Assembly (NCBI GenBank): GCA_028278645.1
Contig: JANQDZ010000072.1
Coordinates: 1 to 50,083 of the forward strand
Reading direction: 5' to 3'
Source of the DNA: Longimicrobiales bacterium
GTDB lineage: Bacteria; Gemmatimonadota; Gemmatimonadetes; Longimicrobiales; Gaopeijiaceae
Length of the DNA stretch: 50,083 nt
Shown: in pieces, positions 41,861 to 47,550 of the stretch
Layout: the number at the start of each line of letters is the position of its first letter
Position numbering within the stretch: the stretch's first letter is position 1
Translations under genes and position numbers: made by a program
The notes under the pieces: generated by a model
Told to the model about the DNA's origin: nothing
Databases searched by the model: none
The model's input: the letters and a program-made list of their open reading frames with translations, nothing else

Positions 41861-41972
41861 GGAAGGAAGGGTGGGGCGATCTGGTTCAGAGAATCCACCC
41901 CATTGGCTGTCTTCCTACCTTTTTGACGGACGCGGAACCTCCCGGATGACCTCACTACAAACGACTCCATCG

Positions 41973-43313
41973 TCAGGGATATATGAGCCCCTCTGCCATT
42001 GGCCGAATCGAATAGACAGCGAGCCTGCGGAGGTCGGTCTCAGGGTCGTTGTACTGCACCAGCAGGTGGCCGTGGGAAGGACTCCAGGATGAGCCGGTCG
42101 GGGCAGTGGTGTTGCCAAGGTATTCCCCTTCCGGGCTGACAATCCGAAAGCGGGGGGTTCGGTCCTCCGACAGAAATTCCATGGGGTCCGGGATTTGCAG
42201 CCATACGAAACCAGAATCGTCGATGTAGACGTCCTTCCAGAATGCTTTTTCCTCAGGAAGATCCTCCAACCGAGTGAGGAGTGCTTCGTACAATGCATTC
42301 CTGGAGGGATTGTCCGTCTCCTCCATCTTCCTTTGCACAGCGTCGAGTAGGGTCTGTTTCTCCTCCTGCGTCGGGGCCTCCGGAGTCAACCCGAGCACCA
42401 CCTTTCGGGAAACCTCACCTTCAATATCCAGGTAGTAGAACTCGGATCCCTCACCGCTGCTTACCATGAGCCCGAAATCGGGATGATAATCCGCTCTCGG
42501 TGCGGATCCGAACAGGATGGGGGTCGGAACAGGTAGAGCAACCCCCATCATCTGGACTTCCATGTTCTCCCGGACCAGGACCTTGGGAGTCCGGTGGGTC
42601 CAGAGGGTGTCCCCACCCACACCAAACATGGATACGACCGCAGCTACGTCCCCGCTGGTGACGGGAAGGATGGTCTCATCCAATCTGAAGAGGAGATGGC
42701 CACCGCCGGGCAGAACCCAGTACCCCCTCACCGGAGAGATGACGTCCTCAGGGGGCAGATCGATGACCTCGATGAGCTGTCCGTCGGTTTGGAATCGAGA
42801 GACCCGGTTCTGGACCGGATCGATGACCGTGAGGATACCGTTGCGCACCTCCGGGATCTGGACCCATTGGAACTCGCCGGGCCCCTCCCCTTCTCGGCCA
42901 ATCGCCCTTTCATATCCGCCCCGGGGGTCGAAGACGGCGATCCGGTCGTTGCCGTAGTCGGCAACGTAGAAGAAACCCTCCTCATCCATCAAGAAACCGG
43001 TCGGTTGAAATAGAAGGGATTCTTCCCGTTCGTCCCCCCTCAGTTCGAACAAGAATTCATACGCGAACAGCTCTTCTTCGAACTTTGGACCACCGGAGGT
43101 TGCAGCAACAAGGCTGCCGTTCTCCTCGCGTATTTGGAAGGAATGTCCTGGCGCTTCTGTGGATCGGGAGCACGCGGCCTGTATAGCGAGAACCAGGAAC
43201 GACGGTAGAACACATCGAAGCAGGGTTTCGAGGTGCCTGCAGGGACCGGGCTGCTGGGAAGCACCCAAATGTCGAGACACTTTTCCCGCCACGGTCGGGA
43301 GTTCCAATACCAT
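41973..43313 (-). CDS. Six-bladed beta-propeller (NHL-type) lipoprotein
   Basis: A 446-residue protein. After a signal ending LVLAIQAACS (Cys48) come propeller repeats: GFLMDEEGFFYVADYGNDRI, GEGPGEFQWVQIPEVRNGIL and DVYIDDSGFVWLQIPDPMEF. It is more divergent from the other two in the region. The start is uncertain. ATG 43313 is used; GTG 43280 is also possible. The frame stays open to 43592, but that would overlap the asnA leader and add a sequence without a signal, so the shorter form is preferred. It is convergent with the propeller gene at 40730 and divergent from asnA. Confidence 0.75.
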   Translation of the reverse strand: MVLELPTVAGKVSRHLGASQQPGPCRHLETLLRCVLPSFLVLAIQAACSRSTEAPGHSFQIREENGSLVAATSGGPKFEEELFAYEFLFELRGDEREESLLFQPTGFLMDEEGFFYVADYGNDRIAVFDPRGGYERAIGREGEGPGEFQWVQIPEVRNGILTVIDPVQNRVSRFQTDGQLIEVIDLPPEDVISPVRGYWVLPGGGHLLFRLDETILPVTSGDVAAVVSMFGVGGDTLWTHRTPKVLVRENMEVQMMGVALPVPTPILFGSAPRADYHPDFGLMVSSGEGSEFYYLDIEGEVSRKVVLGLTPEAPTQEEKQTLLDAVQRKMEETDNPSRNALYEALLTRLEDLPEEKAFWKDVYIDDSGFVWLQIPDPMEFLSEDRTPRFRIVSPEGEYLGNTTAPTGSSWSPSHGHLLVQYNDPETDLRRLAVYSIRPMAEGLIYP

Positions 43314-43437
43314 CGGACCATTCCGGTAATGATGAACTTCCTCGGTCTCTACTGGGACGCTTTTGACCCGAATCCAGTTGTTTTTCAGAAATGAGGAACG
43401 TTCGGAGGGATGATGGCCGTGTTGGACCACAGGGCAC

Positions 43438-43466
43438 TTGTAACCCGGCCCATCGGCTGATACTGT
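43438..43466 (+). promoter_or_regulatory. Candidate promoter of the asnA leader transcript
   Basis: TTGTAA (43438-43443), 17 bp, TACTGT (43461-43466). Transcription near 43473 would give a leader of about 235 bases including the Asn-rich ORF and terminator. The -10 is a moderate match. Confidence 0.4.
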
Positions 43467-43521
43467 TTGGTGGAATGGGTACAAATGGGAGTTTAGGCGA
43501 ACTGACAAGGTGACTTCCGGG

Positions 43522-43596
43522 ATGAGCAGCCGAAACACCAATAGCAACCGGAACAATCCCTGCGCACGGCGTGCGAGGGAGGGAGTCGGCATGTAA
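43522..43596 (+). CDS. Asn-rich leader peptide of asnA (putative)
   Basis: An ATG-initiated 24-codon ORF. Codons 5-12 read N T N S N R N N, so there are five Asn codons (AAC 43534, AAT 43540, AAC 43546, AAC 43552, AAT 43555) in eight. It ends with ATG TAA at 43591-43596. An AAGGTG at 43506-43511 is a moderate ribosome-binding site. It sits upstream of an intrinsic terminator and asnA, as leader peptides of trp, his, leu or ilv operons sit before their attenuators. Synthesis of this peptide would measure charged Asn-tRNA. The mechanism is inferred from layout, not shown. Confidence 0.7.
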   Translation: MSSRNTNSNRNNPCARRAREGVGM

Positions 43597-43665
43597 CTAA
43601 CCGACGGTCCGATTTTCCGGAGCCCCCGACTCGCCGCCCAGAGAGTCGGGGGCTTTTCTTTTTCC
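43583..43665 (+). promoter_or_regulatory. Candidate attenuator: antiterminator and intrinsic terminator before asnA
   Basis: Terminator: AGCCCCCGACTC (43621-43632) pairs perfectly over 12 bp with GAGTCGGGGGCT (43643-43654), with a 10-base loop, followed by TTTCTTTTT. Antiterminator: GAGTCGG at 43583-43589 can pair with CCGACTC (43626-43632) and so disrupt the terminator. A third option is GTCGG (43585-43589) with CCGAC (43601-43605). The leader stop codon is at 43594-43596, so a ribosome that finishes the leader would cover 43583-43589 and favour termination. A ribosome stalled at the Asn codons would leave it free and favour readthrough into asnA. Confidence 0.7.
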
Positions 43666-43708
43666 CTGTTGACCGAAGGATCCCAAGAATCCCCGAGAGG
43701 AGACGGTA

Positions 43709-44749
43709 ATGAACACAGATCTATGGATTCCCGCAGGTTACAGCCCGATCCTGGACCTCATGGAGACCGAGAAAGCCATCCGCCTGATCAAGGAGTTCTT
43801 TCAGACAAACCTTGCGGTGGAGTTGAACCTGACCAGGGTAACGGCACCGATTTTCGTGGTGAGCGGGACAGGGATCAACGATGACCTAAACGGCGTTGAG
43901 AGGCCGGTCAAGTTCACCATCGGGGCGATGGATGAACAGGAGGCCGAGATCGTTCAGAGCCTTGCCAAGTGGAAACGGATGATGCTCGCCGACTACGGGT
44001 TCGAACACGGCAGTGGCCTTTACACCGACATGAACGCGATCCGCCCCGACGATACCCTGGATAACCTCCACTCTATCTACGTCGATCAGTGGGACTGGGA
44101 GAGGGTGATCAGCAATGGAGAAAGAAACCTCCACTTTCTGAAATACATCGTGGAGAAGGTTTATAGCGTCATCACACGAACCGAGCGCTACATCTCACAA
44201 CAATACCCAACCATCGAGCCCATCCTGCCCGAAAAGATCACCTTTATCCACAGCGAGGAGTTATTGGCCAAGTACCCGGACCTGACACCCAGAGAAAGAG
44301 AGAAGGAGATATGCAGGGAGCTTGGAGCCGTGTTCGTGGTCGGGATCGGAGGGGCACTCAAGGATGGTCAGCCACACGATGGCCGAGCTCCGGACTATGA
44401 CGACTGGACCACGGAGGCCGGAAAGGGAAACAGAGGACTGAACGGGGATATCCTGATCCACTATCCGCTCCTGGACGATGCGTATGAGCTGTCCTCCATG
44501 GGAATACGCGTGGACCCAGAGACTTTAGAGCGACAACTCGAGATCAGCGGCCATACGGATCGGAAAGGACTCCTCTTCCATCGACGGTTGCTTGCGGGCG
44601 AACTCCCGCTCTCAGTGGGCGGTGGCATCGGCCAATCGAGGCTCTGCATGTTCTGCCTGCGAAAGGCCCATATTGGAGAGATTCAGGCGAGTATCTGGCC
44701 CGAGGAAGTGATTCGGAAATGTAGGGCGAACAACATCGTTCTTCTGTGA
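43709..44749 (+). CDS. asnA: Aspartate-ammonia ligase (asparagine synthetase A)
   Basis: A 346-residue protein with near-continuous similarity to E. coli AsnA (330 residues): VVHSLAKWKR is matched by IVQSLAKWKRMML, then LHSIYVDQWDWERV, HSEELLAKYPDLT, RAPDYDDW, LNGDILIHYPLLDDAYELSS and GGGIGQSRLCMF. AsnA forms asparagine from aspartate, ammonia and ATP via an aspartyl-AMP intermediate, in a class II tRNA-synthetase-like fold. ATG 43709 has GAGGAGACGG upstream. It is monocistronic, convergent with the M23 peptidase gene. Its leader carries the Asn codons and terminator described above, so transcription is probably controlled by asparagine supply. Confidence 0.97.
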   Translation: MNTDLWIPAGYSPILDLMETEKAIRLIKEFFQTNLAVELNLTRVTAPIFVVSGTGINDDLNGVERPVKFTIGAMDEQEAEIVQSLAKWKRMMLADYGFEHGSGLYTDMNAIRPDDTLDNLHSIYVDQWDWERVISNGERNLHFLKYIVEKVYSVITRTERYISQQYPTIEPILPEKITFIHSEELLAKYPDLTPREREKEICRELGAVFVVGIGGALKDGQPHDGRAPDYDDWTTEAGKGNRGLNGDILIHYPLLDDAYELSSMGIRVDPETLERQLEISGHTDRKGLLFHRRLLAGELPLSVGGGIGQSRLCMFCLRKAHIGEIQASIWPEEVIRKCRANNIVLL

Positions 44750-44835
44750 AAGTTCGATTCCGCGGCTGGGATGCGGGCCCCGGCACTGGAACAGGTGAAG
44801 GGCAGGAGGCATCTGCTGACACCACCTCACCCAGG

Positions 44836-46311
44836 TTAACCCCTTGGAAACCGGACGCGAGCGTCCTGCATCGGTAGCTCCTCCCTGTGATGGACCCATT
44901 CGCCTTGTTGACCCACCGACTCCCAGGAGTCGATCACATACGGTATTCCCTCAGCCCCGAGGATTCCTTTTCCATCAGACACGTGAAAGTGGAGATGCGG
45001 TCCAGTGCTGTTCCCAGAGTTTCCGAGATATCCCAGTACGTCGCCGCGGCGTACACGATCTCCGGGTTTAACACGAATGCTGCCAGGAATCAAATGCCCG
45101 TAGAATGCATAGCGGCCTCCACCGAGGTTCAAGACCACGTGGTTTCCTGAGACCGTCTCAAGGGTGATCGCGGCCGCCCGTAGCGTGTCCCCCTCGGAAG
45201 ACGTTCTCAAACTCGCGGTACCCGCCACATTCTCCGGGATGCCGTCTCTCACCGATTCGATGGTGCCATCGGCTACGGCCAGCACCTCTTCACCGTACCC
45301 GAAATACGACTCGTTGGCACCCCGGTCACCATCGTACAGTCGTCCGGTGGGACCGAGTTTAGCCCAGTCGATCGCATACCGCTGCGCGACGAAAGCCTGG
45401 CCGGCAATTGGAACAAGGGCTCGCCGATGCCCAGCATCGTTCCCGGGACCGTTCGCCGCAAACCAGATCCCTCCACGCAGAGGCGGGCCCACCACGATCG
45501 GGTCTTCACCCACGACGTGAACAGTTCCCTCCAGGGTCCGGTCGCCCACCGTCAGGCGATGGCGGAGTACCGAAGGCTGGGAGACGGTGGTGTCCATTGC
45601 GACCCAAACGTACGCAAGCGCCCAACCACCAGGAGGTAAAAGGCGATTATCCGGGACGTTCGAACGCCGCTGGCCAACGATGGCATGGAGTCCTCCCCCG
45701 TTCCAGCTCCCCAGAGCGGTCTCCCCGTCCAGAACATCCAGCCGGGTCAGGAGCATCTCCACGCCTGAGTGGTTTCTGATGTGGATCTCATAGGCGAGGT
45801 GCCGTTCGCCGTTTCCCAAGACAGGAGTCGGTGGAACGGGAACGGAGATATCGGCTGCAACGCCAAAGAGGGAATAGGCGTTCGGCTCCGGCTTTGGTTC
45901 CGGAGGTTTCTCTGTTCGAGAGAACTCAAGACGCGCTCGACCCCGTTGAATCCAGGTGCCGACGAGATTCGTTTTATCACGGTTCATTTCAGCGACGTAA
46001 GCTGCACCAGCCGAAGGAACCTCGAACCGGATCGAGTCACCGTTCACTTGGACGCAGTCGATCGAGAGCATGGCGTTGCCCTGATCAACGCTCGTCAGAA
46101 TACCGAAGTAGAGCCCGTCCACGGTCTTTGTGAGGTCCAAAACCAGGAGCAGGTCGCTGGCGCCCAGCCGCCCCTCCCATCTCCCTTCGAACCCCATCGT
46201 TTGCCCCGTTTCCAGATCAGTTTCAGTCTGAGCGGGAAGGGGCGGAGAGAAGAAGCCGAAGAGGACCCACCCGACCAATGGGATCAACAACCAGCGGATC
46301 ATTTTCGTCAC
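44836..46311 (-). CDS. Exported M23-family metallopeptidase-like protein
   Basis: A 491-residue protein with a signal peptide (RWLLIPLVGWVLFGFFSPPL, cleavage near PAQ). A beta-rich N-terminal domain (about 38-135, with FEGRWEGRLG and VGTWIQRGRARLEF) and a middle domain precede the M23 domain (about 295-460). The M23 domain has Asp315 in YAIDW, His406 in YGH and HLHFH (439-443). In M23 enzymes a His occurs four residues before the Asp; here it is Arg311, so the zinc site is unusual unless another residue substitutes. Active relatives cleave peptidoglycan cross-links. It follows the HTH gene by 70 bp on the same strand, probably in the same operon. Confidence 0.85.
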   Translation of the reverse strand: MTKMIRWLLIPLVGWVLFGFFSPPLPAQTETDLETGQTMGFEGRWEGRLGASDLLLVLDLTKTVDGLYFGILTSVDQGNAMLSIDCVQVNGDSIRFEVPSAGAAYVAEMNRDKTNLVGTWIQRGRARLEFSRTEKPPEPKPEPNAYSLFGVAADISVPVPPTPVLGNGERHLAYEIHIRNHSGVEMLLTRLDVLDGETALGSWNGGGLHAIVGQRRSNVPDNRLLPPGGWALAYVWVAMDTTVSQPSVLRHRLTVGDRTLEGTVHVVGEDPIVVGPPLRGGIWFAANGPGNDAGHRRALVPIAGQAFVAQRYAIDWAKLGPTGRLYDGDRGANESYFGYGEEVLAVADGTIESVRDGIPENVAGTASLRTSSEGDTLRAAAITLETVSGNHVVLNLGGGRYAFYGHLIPGSIRVKPGDRVRRGDVLGYLGNSGNSTGPHLHFHVSDGKGILGAEGIPYVIDSWESVGQQGEWVHHREELPMQDARVRFPRG

Positions 46312-46381
46312 CTTTCCCTCTCAATGTGGCCTTACGGAGGCGGCTTCGATTCTCCCATGCCCATGGATCCCGCTCCCCAGA

Positions 46382-46627
46382 TCACGCCTCCGGCTCATCG
46401 TTCTCTTCACCGTCGGTGAGTTCCTCCTTCACGTACTCGAGGAGGTCACCGGGCTGGCAGTCCAATTCCCGGCAAATCGCGTTCAGCGTCCTGAACCGGA
46501 TCCCTCGGGCCTTGTTTGTTTTTAGGACCGATAGGTTTGGCAGGGTGATTCCCACACGCTCAGCCAGCTCGGTAAGGGTGATTCCTCTCCGGACCACCAT
46601 CAGATCGAGATTCACGCGGATTGCCAT
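46382..46627 (-). CDS. Small XRE-type helix-turn-helix regulator
   Basis: An 81-residue protein: MAIRVNLDLMVVRRGITLTE, LAERVGITLPNLSVLKTNKA (helix-turn-helix), RGIRFRTLNAICRELDCQPG and an acidic tail. It is of the short Cro/CI-like type (HTH_26). ATG 46627 lies seven bases after the stop of the DUF2975 gene. DUF2975 membrane proteins are often paired with such regulators. It probably binds the dyads upstream of the operon (47291-47329), giving autoregulation. Confidence 0.9.
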   Translation of the reverse strand: MAIRVNLDLMVVRRGITLTELAERVGITLPNLSVLKTNKARGIRFRTLNAICRELDCQPGDLLEYVKEELTDGEENDEPEA

Positions 46628-46634
46628 GTCGGCC

Positions 46635-47273
46635 TCACACGACCAGGTCCCGGTCCTGCTGCAGTTCAACCCCGTAACGCCAAGCCGCTGCTACGACCAA
46701 GACCAGGATGCCAGGGACGAAAGTCCCGAAGGACCAGATTCGCAGGGACAGAGGAACCCCCTCAAGACCTGCCGTCTTGATGAGCAGGGCAGAGTGGAGG
46801 AAATCCAACAGTGGCAACGCCACCCCAGCGCCTATTAGCAACCATCCCAAGAGCGTAAGACGCCGGGCATTGGTCGCGGAGAAGACCTGTCTCCCGAGAA
46901 CATCCCTGAGGAAGGAACGGGCCAGGAAGAGCCCGAGAACGACAACCGCGAAGAACGGAAGGGCAAAGATCCATTCCAGCAGGATGGATCGAACTCCGAA
47001 CAGTTCAAACCTGAGATTTCCTTCGACACCATTCAGCGATGGATGTCGAGCAATCAGGGTGTCCGGAGAGGTGAGGAGGAGAAGGTGTTGGGCTGTTTCA
47101 TCGGGGATTGATACGTGGATTTCCACACCCCAGTATCGACTCCCGGTGATCACCGGCCAAAGAAAGGACAAGGCCAGGGCGAGGACGATCCCACCTATCG
47201 CCAGCCACCATCCAACATCCGCCAGAACTTTCGCAAGCCGTGTGACCCGCCTGCCCGGGATAGCTGTTGTCAT
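46635..47273 (-). CDS. DUF2975-family membrane protein
   Basis: A 212-residue membrane protein with about four helices: GWWLAIGGIVLALALSFLWP (20-39), ILLEWIFALPFFAVVVLGLF (about 94-115), LTLLGWLLIGAGVALPLLDF (140-159) and FGTFVPGILVLVVAAAWRYG (185-205). FSATNARRLTLLGW before helix 3 is a conserved part of DUF2975. It has an extracytoplasmic beta-rich loop of about 45 residues between helices 1 and 2. ATG 47273 has GGAGG five bases upstream and is preferred to the ATG at 47285. First gene of an operon with an HTH regulator and probably the M23 protein. Molecular function unknown. Confidence 0.88.
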   Translation of the reverse strand: MTTAIPGRRVTRLAKVLADVGWWLAIGGIVLALALSFLWPVITGSRYWGVEIHVSIPDETAQHLLLLTSPDTLIARHPSLNGVEGNLRFELFGVRSILLEWIFALPFFAVVVLGLFLARSFLRDVLGRQVFSATNARRLTLLGWLLIGAGVALPLLDFLHSALLIKTAGLEGVPLSLRIWSFGTFVPGILVLVVAAAWRYGVELQQDRDLVV

Positions 47274-47290
47274 GGAAGCCTCCACTAAAC

Positions 47291-47337
47291 TTATCGTTTT
47301 ACGATAAAATCTTACCGTAATACAGTAAGTTCGTCAA
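47291..47337 (-). promoter_or_regulatory. Promoter and two operator-like dyads of the DUF2975 operon
   Basis: On the minus strand, TTGACG (47332-47337), 17 bp, TAAGAT (47309-47314). Dyad 1 is TTATCGT-TTT-ACGATAA (47291-47307), perfect 7-3-7 and placed at the expected transcription start. Dyad 2 is a 19-bp imperfect palindrome, CTTACcGTA-a-TACaGTAAG (47311-47329), filling the space between -35 and -10. Two different dyads at such positions suggest strong repression, perhaps by the HTH protein of the operon. Confidence 0.6.
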
Positions 47338-47550
47338 GAACCTCCAAGACCAAACTCTTTTAGCCGTGTCGGCCATGGGCAGGAAGAGGAGGCCGCTTTC
47401 CTTTCGCCGTCGAACCACGGCGAACGAAATACATCGTGTAGATCCCTGCTGAGATCTCCCGGAGCCGCCCGGAAAAGGCCAAGGAAGCCTCCCGCGATCG
47501 GATGATGCGGGAGGTTGCACACACAAAGATCATCGCGAAGCCGTACCCGT

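Noticed and set aside
43313-43592. Long N-terminal extension of the minus-strand propeller lipoprotein
   Set aside because: It would place more than 90 hydrophilic residues before a lipoprotein signal and overlap the asnA leader and promoter; the shorter start gives a normal signal position.
43466-43708. T-box riboswitch for asnA
   Set aside because: The conserved T-box antiterminator sequence (AGGGUGGNACCGCG-like) is not found; the Asn-rich leader ORF explains the terminator better.
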